Both the position numbers and the translations under genes were made by a program. A DNA stretch of 64,000 bases from contig CBDDBR010000011.1 of assembly GCA_965225895.1 (NCBI GenBank), forward strand, positions 1,054,001 through 1,118,000, in the 5' to 3' direction. The DNA is from Endobugula sp965225895. GTDB taxonomy: Bacteria > Pseudomonadota > Gammaproteobacteria > Pseudomonadales > Cellvibrionaceae. The notes below the pieces were generated by a model that saw only the letters and a list, made by a program, of their open reading frames with translations, was not told the origin of the DNA and searched no databases. Below are positions 1-9,338 of the stretch, one piece after another (within the stretch, counting starts at the first letter, position 1; each line of letters begins with the position of its first letter).

Positions 1-1278
1 AATCACGTCCACAGATAAACCCACATCACTGTCTTGACTTACGCCTTGTAAAAACTCCATAGGATCTGCTTGTAAAATACCTAAAATATTCGCCATCGCC
101 TTTAATTCTGACGCTAGTGCTTGGGCTTTTTCTGGCGTATCGGGATAATCACTTGCCGCCGTATTAATCGCCTTAACCAAATCATACATACCTGATAAGG
201 CAATACGCGTATTAAAGTCATCGTTCATAGAGGCAACAAACTGCGCATAATATGGGCTATCTTTCATATCTGCTAAGTCACATGCTGGCGTATCTACATA
301 GTGCTTTAATGTTTGATAAAAGCGATCTAATCCCGCTTTGGCCTCAACCAAGTTATCTTCTGAGTAATTAATACTACTGCGATAATGGCTGCTAACAATC
401 AAATAGCGCACCACTTCTGGATGGTATTTTTCAAGTACATCGCGAATCGTAAAAAAGTTACCTAACGATTTAGACATCTTTTCACCGTCAACACGTACCG
501 CACCCGCATGTAACCAATAATTCACAAATTTACAGCCATTGGCTGCTTCGCTTTGCGCGATCTCGTTTTCATGATGTGGAAATGGTAAATCAGGGCCACC
601 ACCATGAATATCAAAGGTGTCGCCTAAACATGATTTACTCATGGCAGAACACTCAATATGCCAACCAGGACGGCCATTACCCCAAGGTGATGCCCATGAA
701 ACTTCGTTTTCTGTAGCCGATTTCCATAGTGCAAAATCACGGGGATCTTCTTTGTTATCATCAACATCCACACGTGCACCCGACAATAGCTCTTCAGGGT
801 TTTTACCTGATAGCTGTCCGTAGCTTTCAAACTGAGCTACACGGTAATAAACATCGTTATTAGCTGCTAAATAGGCATATCCTTTATCGATTAAGGTAGA
901 AACCATATCAATAATATTATGCATATGCGCAGTGGCTCTTGGCTCTTGGCTAGGTGGCACCACATTTAACTTGGCTTCATCTTCGTGCATGGCATCAATA
1001 AAACGTTCTGACAAGTCAGCACTCGTTTCGCCGTTTTCAGTGGCACGACGAATAATTTTATCGTCTACATCGGTGATATTACGCACATACTCTACATCCC
1101 AACCCTGTGAACGTAAGAAGCGTACAATGACATCAAACGATACCAGCACACGGGCATGGCCAATATGACAATAGTCATACACGGTCATACCGCATACATA
1201 TAATCGAATTTTACCCGCTTCTATAGGAGTAAAAGCCACTTTTTTACGGGCCAAGGTGTTATAAACGCTTAATGTCAT
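1..1278 (-). CDS. cysS: Cysteinyl-tRNA synthetase, 3' end beyond window
   Basis: Charges tRNA-Cys with cysteine in the cytoplasm (class I synthetase). Reading the minus strand from ATG at 1278 gives 426 codons with no stop before the window edge, so the last part of a roughly 460-residue protein is missing. The class I signature HIGH is at about residues 38-41 and KMSKS near residue 266. The zinc-ligand cysteine in LYVCGMTVYD (about residue 29) and a WHIECSAMS segment are also present, all typical of CysRS. It lies downstream of glnS on the same strand with a 126-bp gap that holds no obvious gene. Identification is secure; only the C-terminus is unseen. Confidence 0.97.
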   Translation of the reverse strand, partial: MTLSVYNTLARKKVAFTPIEAGKIRLYVCGMTVYDYCHIGHARVLVSFDVIVRFLRSQGWDVEYVRNITDVDDKIIRRATENGETSADLSERFIDAMHEDEAKLNVVPPSQEPRATAHMHNIIDMVSTLIDKGYAYLAANNDVYYRVAQFESYGQLSGKNPEELLSGARVDVDDNKEDPRDFALWKSATENEVSWASPWGNGRPGWHIECSAMSKSCLGDTFDIHGGGPDLPFPHHENEIAQSEAANGCKFVNYWLHAGAVRVDGEKMSKSLGNFFTIRDVLEKYHPEVVRYLIVSSHYRSSINYSEDNLVEAKAGLDRFYQTLKHYVDTPACDLADMKDSPYYAQFVASMNDDFNTRIALSGMYDLVKAINTAASDYPDTPEKAQALASELKAMANILGILQADPMEFLQGVSQDSDVGLSVDVI

Positions 1279-1404
1279 AAAAAACTCAATATCTTCTCAA
1301 TGTATGGCCAATTTTATCGTGCTGACATGCAAAAATAAAAACCCATAAAACACTTTAATAAAATTCTTCAAGCTATTGAAACCTAAAGATTTAAATAAAA
1401 AAAC

Positions 1405-3123
1405 TTATCCGTTAAAGGTATCGCGTAGACCAATGGTACGATTAAAAATCAACCCATCGTTCTCTGCACCCGAATCACGGCAAAAATACCCTTCTCGCTC
1501 AAACTGGTAGGTCGTACCCACTACCGCATTCAGCAAGCCTATTTCACCCACACATTGTGAGCGCATAATAAGGCTATCTGGATTGATTAATTCTAAGAAG
1601 CTCTTATCGCCCGAATCAGGCGCCTCATCTGTAAACAAACGGTCATATAATGCCACATCAAAAGTCGCATGTTGTTTAGCGTCTACCCACTGAATAACCC
1701 CTTTAGGCTTAACACCGTCTTCTGGGTTATTACCTAACGTACCTTCTATAACGCGGGCTTTCACTTCGATGATATTACCTTGCTCATCTTTAATACATTC
1801 ATCCGCTTCAATCACATAAGCATTACGTAAACGTACACGCTTACCTATCACAAGGCGCTTATATTTTTTATTTGCCGACTCACGAAAGTCATCCGCATCA
1901 ATAAACACTTCATTGCTAAAGGGCAATTCACGCTCAGGTAAATCATCACGGTTAGGATGGCCCGGGGCAATCATGGTTTCTGATTTATCTGCAGCATAAT
2001 TCGTCAATGTTACTTTTAATGGATTTAATACACACATGGCACGCGGTGCATTTTTATCCAAGTCATCACGAATCGCATGTTCTAACATGCCTACATCAAC
2101 CACCCCATCAGACTTTGTAACACCGATCATTTCGCAAAATTTACGTAATGACGAAGCCGTCACACCGCGGCGACGTAAACCCGCTATGGTTGGCATACGC
2201 GGATCGTCCCAACCACTTACATGTTTTTCATCAACAAGCTGTTTTAATTTACGCTTAGATGTCACCGTATAATTCAGGTTTAAACGACCAAATTCGTACT
2301 GTTTTGGGCTAGTAGGAACGGGTAAATGCTCAACAAACCACTCATATAATGGTCTGTGATCAGCAAACTCTAAAGTACACACTGAGTGCGTGACCCCCTC
2401 AATGGCATCTTCTTGGCCGTGCGCAAAATCATAGGTAGGATAAATACACCATTGATCCCCCGTTTGGTGGTGGGTTTGCTTACGAATACGGTACATGATT
2501 GGATCACGCATATTCATATTAGGGCTGGCCATATCTATTTTGGCACGTAAAGCACACACTCCCTCGTCGTACTCACCTGCTCGCATTTTAGCGAATTCAG
2601 CAAGGTTTTCTTCTACACTACGGTCACGATATGGACTGTTTTTACCCGCTTCGGTCAACGTACCGCGGTGCTCGCGAGCTTCATCTGCATTTAAGTGGCA
2701 AACGTAAGCATCGCCTTGCTCAATAAGAACTACAGCCCAATCATGTAATTGCTGAAAGTAACTGGAGGCATAACGCACATCGCCATCCCAGCCATAACCC
2801 AACCATTCAACATCACGAATAATCGCATCAATATATTCTTGGTCTTCTTTTGCTGGATTAGTATCGTCAAAACGTAGATTACATACACCACCAAAGGTTT
2901 CAGCCAGTCCAAAATTTAAGCAGATGGATTTAGCATGGCCAATGTGTAAATAACCATTCGGCTCGGGAGGAAAACGCGTAACGATAGTAGGGGTTTTCCC
3001 GTCATCAATATCTTGTTTAATGATTTGCTCTAAAAAATGTAAAGGGCGAGTATGCTCTGTAGCCACCCCTTCACTTGCACCAACATCACTGCTATTCGCG
3101 TTGGTAGTCTGGTCGACGGTCAT
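1405..3123 (-). CDS. glnS: Glutaminyl-tRNA synthetase
   Basis: Class I synthetase that attaches glutamine to tRNA-Gln. The 572-residue product is slightly longer than E. coli GlnRS (554) because of an N-terminal extension of about 25 residues. It has FPPEPNGYLHIGHAKS with HIGH at residues 60-63, and the KMSKS-equivalent reads VTSKRKL near residue 284, where the usual bacterial form is VMSKRKL. The C-terminal anticodon-binding beta-barrels are represented by FSNEVFIDADDF and the ending FNRTIGLRDTF. It is transcribed divergently from ppiB across a 183-bp gap that should hold both promoters. The ppiB/glnS/cysS neighbourhood is also seen in Pseudomonas, which supports the assignment. Confidence 0.97.
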   Translation of the reverse strand: MTVDQTTNANSSDVGASEGVATEHTRPLHFLEQIIKQDIDDGKTPTIVTRFPPEPNGYLHIGHAKSICLNFGLAETFGGVCNLRFDDTNPAKEDQEYIDAIIRDVEWLGYGWDGDVRYASSYFQQLHDWAVVLIEQGDAYVCHLNADEAREHRGTLTEAGKNSPYRDRSVEENLAEFAKMRAGEYDEGVCALRAKIDMASPNMNMRDPIMYRIRKQTHHQTGDQWCIYPTYDFAHGQEDAIEGVTHSVCTLEFADHRPLYEWFVEHLPVPTSPKQYEFGRLNLNYTVTSKRKLKQLVDEKHVSGWDDPRMPTIAGLRRRGVTASSLRKFCEMIGVTKSDGVVDVGMLEHAIRDDLDKNAPRAMCVLNPLKVTLTNYAADKSETMIAPGHPNRDDLPERELPFSNEVFIDADDFRESANKKYKRLVIGKRVRLRNAYVIEADECIKDEQGNIIEVKARVIEGTLGNNPEDGVKPKGVIQWVDAKQHATFDVALYDRLFTDEAPDSGDKSFLELINPDSLIMRSQCVGEIGLLNAVVGTTYQFEREGYFCRDSGAENDGLIFNRTIGLRDTFNG

Positions 3124-3306
3124 AAATTATCCATTACTGTATTCGATGAGTAGAAGAGTTACACTAAAACGCGTATTATAGCGGCCTCTTGCGGTTCTCA
3201 CACAGTTAAATTCATTCTATATGAATATTATTTACTGCAAATAACGTACAACACGTAATAAATAACCACTTGATTACATAATCTCATTAAACAGTAGGAT
3301 ACTTGC

Positions 3307-3822
3307 ATGATCACCTTGCACACCAATTTCGGCGATATTAGCGTTGAGTTAGACTTTGAAAACGCTCCCAAATCTGCGGCAAACTTCCAGCAATACGCTG
3401 AAGATGGATTCTATAACGGTACTATTTTTCACCGTGTCATCAATGACTTTATGATTCAAGGTGGCGGCTTTGATGCTGACATGAACCAAAAAGAGACCCG
3501 CGCAACGATTGCTAATGAAGCCGATAACGGCTTAAAAAATGATTGCTACACCCTTGCCATGGCACGCACTATGGATCCAGATAGCGCGAGCTCACAGTTT
3601 TTTATTAACGTGAAAAACAATGATTTTTTAAATCATACCGCTAAAAACACACAAGGCTGGGGCTACTGCGTATTTGCTAAAGTCACTGCGGGTCAAGAAG
3701 TAGTTGATAAGATTAAAACTGTAAATACTGGCTCTAGCGGTTTTCACCAAGATGTACCAACAGAACCCGTTATCATTGAAACGGTTACTGTGGCAAATAG
3801 CACAGCAACGGCTGAAGCATAA
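3307..3822 (+). CDS. ppiB: Cytoplasmic cyclophilin-type peptidyl-prolyl isomerase
   Basis: Catalyses cis-trans isomerisation of X-Pro bonds. The 171-residue protein begins MITLHTNFGDISVELD, has no signal peptide, and carries the cyclophilin core: FHRVINDFMIQGGGF around residues 48-62 (catalytic Arg in FHRV) and SQFFINVKNN near residue 98. Length and the missing leader fit cytoplasmic PpiB rather than periplasmic PpiA. ATG follows an AGGA ribosome-binding site at about 3296-3299. lpxH starts 22 bp after the stop, so the two are probably cotranscribed, as in Pseudomonas. Confidence 0.95.
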   Translation: MITLHTNFGDISVELDFENAPKSAANFQQYAEDGFYNGTIFHRVINDFMIQGGGFDADMNQKETRATIANEADNGLKNDCYTLAMARTMDPDSASSQFFINVKNNDFLNHTAKNTQGWGYCVFAKVTAGQEVVDKIKTVNTGSSGFHQDVPTEPVIIETVTVANSTATAEA

Positions 3823-3843
3823 TTACTGCCTGTCTGTGTACTG

Positions 3844-4563
3844 ATGATTTTATTTATTTCTGATTTACATTTAGACCCCAAAAGGCCTGCTATTACGCAG
3901 GCTTTTTTTGATTTCTTAGATACCACAGCACAAACAGCCAGCCATTTATATTTATTAGGCGATATATTTGAAGCATGGCTAGGCGATGATGATGACACTC
4001 CTGCCTATCGCGAAATTATTACGCATATTCGAGCGTATGTAGAACAAGGCCACTGTGTATATTTTATGCACGGTAATCGCGACTTTCTGGTTGGTGAACA
4101 ATTTGCACAAGACAGTGGTGCCACCCTACTCTCAGACCCCAGTGTTATCACATACAACCATACCAACTATCTTTTAATGCATGGTGATAGCCTATGCACT
4201 AAAGACAGTGATTATATGGCGTTTCGTCAGATGGTGCGCTCGCCTCAATGGCAACAAAGCATACTCGCTTCTACTCTTGATGAACGACGTGAATACGCTC
4301 GTAAAGCTCGGCAACAAAGTAGTTCTATGACCAGTATAAAAGCCGAAGATATCCTCGATGTCACACCAGAAGAAGTCATTAACATAATGACTGAGCATCA
4401 TGTGCAGCATTTTATTCATGGCCATACTCATCGCCCAGATATTCACGATATAACCATACAAGAACAATCTGCCAAACGTTACGTATTAGGTGATTGGGGA
4501 GAATACGCTTGGTATATTCGTCTTGATGAAACAGGGATAGCTCTACACTCGTATAAAATTTAA
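3844..4563 (+). CDS. lpxH: UDP-2,3-diacylglucosamine diphosphatase (lipid A synthesis)
   Basis: Hydrolyses UDP-2,3-diacylglucosamine to lipid X and UMP at the inner membrane, the fourth step of lipid A synthesis. The calcineurin-like metallophosphatase motifs appear in order over 239 residues: ISDLHLD near residue 5, GDIFEAWLGDDD near residue 40, HGNRDFL near residue 77, LMHGDSLCTKD near residue 114 and FIHGHTHRPDIH near residue 190. Length matches the family (about 240). It follows ppiB closely. Presence of lpxH rather than lpxI or lpxG fits a gammaproteobacterium. Confidence 0.95.
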   Translation: MILFISDLHLDPKRPAITQAFFDFLDTTAQTASHLYLLGDIFEAWLGDDDDTPAYREIITHIRAYVEQGHCVYFMHGNRDFLVGEQFAQDSGATLLSDPSVITYNHTNYLLMHGDSLCTKDSDYMAFRQMVRSPQWQQSILASTLDERREYARKARQQSSSMTSIKAEDILDVTPEEVINIMTEHHVQHFIHGHTHRPDIHDITIQEQSAKRYVLGDWGEYAWYIRLDETGIALHSYKI

Positions 4564-4720
4564 ACAACTGCACATAATGTAACGCTGCCTGTATTTATAC
4601 CTGCGTACAAATCACATATACCTTCATAATATAGAAGAAACCTTTTAATTAAGCTGAACTAATTACCTTAAAACATTACTAATTTTACAAACAATACTCT
4701 ACACTCCGTATCCTAATAAT

Positions 4721-6934
4721 ATGAAGAATGAGGCATTTGTAGTGCATCAAACAGTGCGTAAAGCCACACCGACACACACCGACAAAACAACCCCATCATT
4801 ACTGCTTGTTTTAATACAACGACTGTTTGTTTTTTCAGCGTTATTGGTGTCTTTTGTGACACAAGCTAACTGGAACAATCCTTATCCTACCGTCGAAGAA
4901 AACGACAACATTCTATATAGCGCCTTTTCAGCACGACCTAAATTTCTTGATCCCGCGCGATCTTACGACGAAAGTGAATATCAATTCTTAGGGCAAATAT
5001 ACGAACCACCACTTAGCTACCACTATCTGCATCGCCCTTATCGCTTACAAGCACAAACACTCACCGCCATGCCTAAAATTATTCATTTAGATGATCAAGG
5101 TAAGCAAATAGATGGGGATGCCGACAATGTAGCATTTACCGAATATCATTTAAGCTTACAGCAAGGCATTTTGTACCAGCCTCACCCAGCGTTAGCGAAA
5201 GATACAAACGGCAATTATCGTTACCACCAATTAACCGAGGCCGAAACAGCAAAAATAAAAACACTATCCTACTTAGAACATACAGGAACACGAGAATTAG
5301 TCGCTGAAGACTACGTCTATCAAATCAAACGTCTTGCCAATCCTGCATTACATTCCCCCATTAGCCACTTAATGCAAGAATATATTGTGGGCTTAAAAGC
5401 ACTGCACGACACTCTAAAAGCCAACCCCGCCACCGATTTACGCACACATACTATTAGCGGTGTCAGCGCCAACAGCCCCCATGAATTAGTTATTCGTATT
5501 AAAGGGCAATATCCGCAATTTATTTATTGGCTAGCCATGCCTTTTTTTGCACCAATGCCATGGGAAGCCGATGTATTTTACGCACAAGCGGGGCTCGCCA
5601 AAAATAATATTAATTTGCATTGGTACCCTATTGGCACAGGGGCGTACATGCTGACCGAAAACAATCCGAATCTACGCATGGTATTAGAAAAAAACCCCAA
5701 TTTTCGCGAACAAACCTATCCAAGCGATGGCGAAATAGGCGATAAAGAAAAAGGCTTGTTAGACGATGCTGGCAAAAAAATCCCTTTTATCGACAAAGCG
5801 GTATTCACTTTAGAAAAAGAATCTATCCCCTACTGGAATAAATTTTTACAAGGGTATTTTGATAGCTCAGGTATCAGCTCCGATAGCTTTGACAGCGCAG
5901 TAAGTATTAGTGGCAACGATGACATTCAACTCACTGATGACATGGTTGATAAAGGTATAAAACTTAATACCGTCGTCAACAGCAGCATTTTTTATCTTGG
6001 CTTTAATATGCTTGACCCTATTGTTGGTGGAAAATCAGAACGTGCTCGCCTACTACGTCAAGCCGTATCCATTGCCGTGGATTACGAAGAATATATTTCT
6101 ATTTTTCTAAATGGGCGTGGTATTCCAGGGCAAGGCCCTATCCCTCCTGGAATATTTGGGCACATCGATGGTAAAGAAGGTATTAACCCTTATATTTATG
6201 ACTGGGTAGATAACAAACCCAAAAGAAAATCAATAGTCTATGCGAAAACACTACTTGAACAAGCAAATTATGCGCAAGGTATTGACGGCGAAACAAACAA
6301 GCCATTAATTTTGTACTACGAATCGGTAGATGGTGGCGCAGGTAGTAAAGCACGACTCAACTGGTTACGTAAGCAGCTTGATAAAATTGATATTCAATTA
6401 GTGATTCGTTCTACAGACTACAATCGCTTTTACGATAAGATGTCGACAGGTGCAGCACAATTATTTAACTGGGGGTGGAATGCAGATTACCCTGATCCAG
6501 AGAATTTTTTAGCCTTATTATATGGCCCAAAAAGTCGCGTACTTTACAAGGGTGAAAATGCGGCCAACTATGCTAACGATGAATTTGATGCTTTATTTAA
6601 GCAAATGAAAACCATGCCTAATTCCCCCGAACGACAAATAATTATTAATAATATGCTAGAGATTGTACGCCGCGATTCACCTTGGGCATTTAGCTATCAC
6701 CCTAAAACGTTTTCTTTGCAACACGGTTGGTATAAAAATACGAAGCCTTTTATTATGAGCAATACAGGCACCATAAAATACAAACGCATTGATACACAAA
6801 TACGCAATGCCCAACGACAAGCGTGGAATGCTCCCATTGTGTGGCCATTATTGTTAATAATTATCTGCCTGATTGCATTAATTATTCCTGCCGTTATGGC
6901 GTATCGCCGCCATGAAAGGAGTCGCGCATTATGA
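4721..6934 (+). CDS. ABC transporter peptide-type substrate-binding protein, membrane anchored
   Basis: Solute-binding component of an oligopeptide-type (SBP family 5) importer. An N-terminal hydrophobic segment (LLLVLIQRLFVFSALLVSF, about residues 27-45) looks like a signal peptide or anchor preceded by a long polar stretch. The body has family features such as SARPKFLDPARSYDE, IGTGAYMLTENNP and NWGWNADYPDPENF. At 737 residues it is longer than OppA/DppA (about 540). It ends with an unusual hydrophobic helix (VWPLLLIIICLIALIIPAVM, about residues 706-725) followed by RRHERSR, so it is probably tethered by its C-terminus. The permease start overlaps its stop by 4 bp. Substrate is not predictable; the gene order resembles yejABEF and opp/dpp operons. 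Confidence 0.85.
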   Translation: MKNEAFVVHQTVRKATPTHTDKTTPSLLLVLIQRLFVFSALLVSFVTQANWNNPYPTVEENDNILYSAFSARPKFLDPARSYDESEYQFLGQIYEPPLSYHYLHRPYRLQAQTLTAMPKIIHLDDQGKQIDGDADNVAFTEYHLSLQQGILYQPHPALAKDTNGNYRYHQLTEAETAKIKTLSYLEHTGTRELVAEDYVYQIKRLANPALHSPISHLMQEYIVGLKALHDTLKANPATDLRTHTISGVSANSPHELVIRIKGQYPQFIYWLAMPFFAPMPWEADVFYAQAGLAKNNINLHWYPIGTGAYMLTENNPNLRMVLEKNPNFREQTYPSDGEIGDKEKGLLDDAGKKIPFIDKAVFTLEKESIPYWNKFLQGYFDSSGISSDSFDSAVSISGNDDIQLTDDMVDKGIKLNTVVNSSIFYLGFNMLDPIVGGKSERARLLRQAVSIAVDYEEYISIFLNGRGIPGQGPIPPGIFGHIDGKEGINPYIYDWVDNKPKRKSIVYAKTLLEQANYAQGIDGETNKPLILYYESVDGGAGSKARLNWLRKQLDKIDIQLVIRSTDYNRFYDKMSTGAAQLFNWGWNADYPDPENFLALLYGPKSRVLYKGENAANYANDEFDALFKQMKTMPNSPERQIIINNMLEIVRRDSPWAFSYHPKTFSLQHGWYKNTKPFIMSNTGTIKYKRIDTQIRNAQRQAWNAPIVWPLLLIIICLIALIIPAVMAYRRHERSRAL

Positions 6935-7908
6935 TGGCTTATATTATTCGTCGCCTGCTCTATGCTATCCCTATTCTTATTGCTGTTAACGTACTCACGT
7001 TTTTATTGTTTTTTTACGTGAACACCCCTGATGATATTGCTCGCGCACAATTAGGCGAAAGACGTATTACCGCCGACGCTATTGAGCAATGGAAAATAGC
7101 ACGGGGCTATCACAAACCAATGTTATGGAATCAGCAAGCTGAAGGCATCAGTAAAATTACCGATACTGTTTTTTATGACAAGTCGATTAAAATGATGCTA
7201 TTTGAATTTGGCTCATCCGACAGTGGCCGCGATATCAACCATGATATTAACCAACGCATGTGGCCTAGCCTAGCTATTGCCATCCCCACACTCCTAGTAG
7301 GTTTAGCTTTAAATATTAGCGTTGCCTTAATGATTGTTTTTTTTAGAGGTACCACCATTGATACATGGGCTGTAGTGGTATGTGTATTTTTACTATCAAT
7401 TTCATCACTATTTTATATTATTGGGGGGCAGTTTTTTCTCAGTAAGCTATTACACCTTGTCCCTATATCGGGCTATGACACAGGTATTAATGCGATTAAG
7501 TTTTTAATACTCCCCGTTGCCATTGGTGTGATTAGTGGCATTGGTAGTGGTGTACGTTGGTATAGAACTTTATTTTTAGAAGAAATTTCTAAAGATTATG
7601 TGCGCACCGCACACGCGAAAGGTTTATCAGCCATTCATGTGTTATTTAAACACGTACTAAAAAATGCCATGATCCCCATACTCACAGGCGTCGTAGTCAT
7701 ACTGCCTTTATTATTTATGGGCAGCTTAATCACCGAATCTTTTTTTAGTATTCCTGGTCTTGGCAGTTACACCATTGATGGTATTCAACGACAAGATTTT
7801 GCCATTGTTCGATCCATGGTGTATCTCGGTTCGGTGTTATACATTATTGGTCTTATCCTAACAGATATTTCCTATACCTTGGTTGATCCTAGAGTGAGGT
7901 TAAACTGA
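6931..7908 (+). CDS. Peptide-type ABC transporter permease (DppB/YejB-like)
   Basis: First inner-membrane permease of the importer, 325 residues. It starts with the typical family N-terminus MMAYIIRRLLYAIPILIAVNVLTFLLF. Several hydrophobic segments follow, then the EAA loop (YVRTAHAKGLSAIHVLFKHVLKNAMIPI, about residues 224-251) that contacts the ATPase, and the C-terminal VDPRVRLN typical of DppB/OppB proteins. The ATG overlaps the end of the binding-protein gene and the stop overlaps the next start, indicating a tightly coupled operon. A large soluble loop between the first two helices is normal for this family. Confidence 0.93.
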   Translation: MMAYIIRRLLYAIPILIAVNVLTFLLFFYVNTPDDIARAQLGERRITADAIEQWKIARGYHKPMLWNQQAEGISKITDTVFYDKSIKMMLFEFGSSDSGRDINHDINQRMWPSLAIAIPTLLVGLALNISVALMIVFFRGTTIDTWAVVVCVFLLSISSLFYIIGGQFFLSKLLHLVPISGYDTGINAIKFLILPVAIGVISGIGSGVRWYRTLFLEEISKDYVRTAHAKGLSAIHVLFKHVLKNAMIPILTGVVVILPLLFMGSLITESFFSIPGLGSYTIDGIQRQDFAIVRSMVYLGSVLYIIGLILTDISYTLVDPRVRLN

Positions 7909-9338
7909 TGGAATTATTTTCAGTAAAATTCACCCTACTCTACACCGATGCATTATTATTTTTGCTATTAGCCATCGGCATCAGCTATTTATGTTATGCC
8001 CGCCGTCATGTGCACCTGATTGCACCTTGGCGGCATCTAGCCAAAAGCAAAGTGGCTATGGGTTCTGCTGCGGTACTGATCAGTTATTTATCATTTGCCA
8101 TTGTCGATTCGGTTCATTTTCAACTACCTGTTGATGGTGATGCCGCAAAAACAACAACTGCCGAAACCCGCTATCAATCTGAAACTCTCAGTTTACTGGA
8201 TTTGTGGCTAGAACCTCTGCGAACGCATACAGAAAAATCTTACTCCGCCCCCTTTGCCACCCATTTATTTGTAAAAGAAACTATTGAGCTGGCAGATGGT
8301 ACAAGCATGCGCGATTACCCAAAGCTACACTTTGGTGGCGCACACTTATCGGATGAGCTATCACAAACAAGCGATATACTACAAAAAAGTTTTATTGGCA
8401 CCATCAAAGGTATTGCCTTAGGTGCACTACTATTATTTATTTTGTCATTACGTATAAGTAAAAAATATTCACTCAGTATTCGTCACAGTGTGCAAGCGAT
8501 TGTGTTAAATACCACAGCATCACAATGGCGAACATTTACTGTTGCCTTCACACTTATTTTTATTATTGCCTGCATTATTATTGAATTAAGCCACGGTTAT
8601 CACGTATTAGGCACCGATAAAATTGGCGACAGCGTGTTGTACCAGTCTCTTAAAAGTATTCGTACAGGCATTTTAATTGGCACGCTCACAACATTAGTGA
8701 TGCTACCCTTTGCTATTATGTTAGGTATTGCAGCGGGTTATTTTCGCGGCTGGATTGATGATGTTATTCAATATATTTATACCACTCTCAACTCTATTCC
8801 AGGTGTGTTATTAATCGCCTCATCTATTTTAATGTTGCAAGTACATTTAGATAATAACGCCGATGAATACACCAGTTTATTAGAACGTGCAGATTTACGC
8901 TTATTATTTTTATGTATGATTTTAGGCGTAACGAGTTGGACAGGCCTATGTCGTTATTTACGTGCCGAATCCCTTAAATTACGTGAGATGGATTACATCG
9001 CAGCAGCCCGCACTATGGGCGTTGGGCACGGCACCATCATTACACGACATATATTACCCAATGTCATGCATATTGTATTAATCACCGTTGTATTAGATTT
9101 TAGTGGCTTAGTACTCGCAGAGGCGGTACTAGCTTACGTACAAATCGGTGTAGACCCCACCACCGAAAGCTGGGGCAATATGATTAATAGCGCACGCTTA
9201 GAAATGGCCAGAGACCCTATTGTTTGGTGGTCACTCACTGCGGCATTTGTTTTTATGTTGGTATTAGTATTAGCAGCCAACTTATTTTCAGACGCTGTTC
9301 GTGATGCCTTAGATCCACGAGGACGCAATCATGACTAA
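7908..9338 (+). CDS. Peptide-type ABC transporter permease (DppC/YejE-like), enlarged
   Basis: Second permease, 476 residues against about 300 for DppC and 340 for YejE. The C-terminal half is a standard BPD_transp_1 domain with the EAA loop REMDYIAAARTMGVGHGTIITRHILPN (about residues 361-387) and the ending DALDPRGRNHD. The N-terminal half adds at least three hydrophobic segments and a polar region of about 100 residues (about 70-160) between them. It overlaps the downstream ATPase gene by 8 bp. The function in the complex is clear from family and operon; the role of the extra N-terminal part is not known. Confidence 0.9.
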   Translation: MELFSVKFTLLYTDALLFLLLAIGISYLCYARRHVHLIAPWRHLAKSKVAMGSAAVLISYLSFAIVDSVHFQLPVDGDAAKTTTAETRYQSETLSLLDLWLEPLRTHTEKSYSAPFATHLFVKETIELADGTSMRDYPKLHFGGAHLSDELSQTSDILQKSFIGTIKGIALGALLLFILSLRISKKYSLSIRHSVQAIVLNTTASQWRTFTVAFTLIFIIACIIIELSHGYHVLGTDKIGDSVLYQSLKSIRTGILIGTLTTLVMLPFAIMLGIAAGYFRGWIDDVIQYIYTTLNSIPGVLLIASSILMLQVHLDNNADEYTSLLERADLRLLFLCMILGVTSWTGLCRYLRAESLKLREMDYIAAARTMGVGHGTIITRHILPNVMHIVLITVVLDFSGLVLAEAVLAYVQIGVDPTTESWGNMINSARLEMARDPIVWWSLTAAFVFMLVLVLAANLFSDAVRDALDPRGRNHD

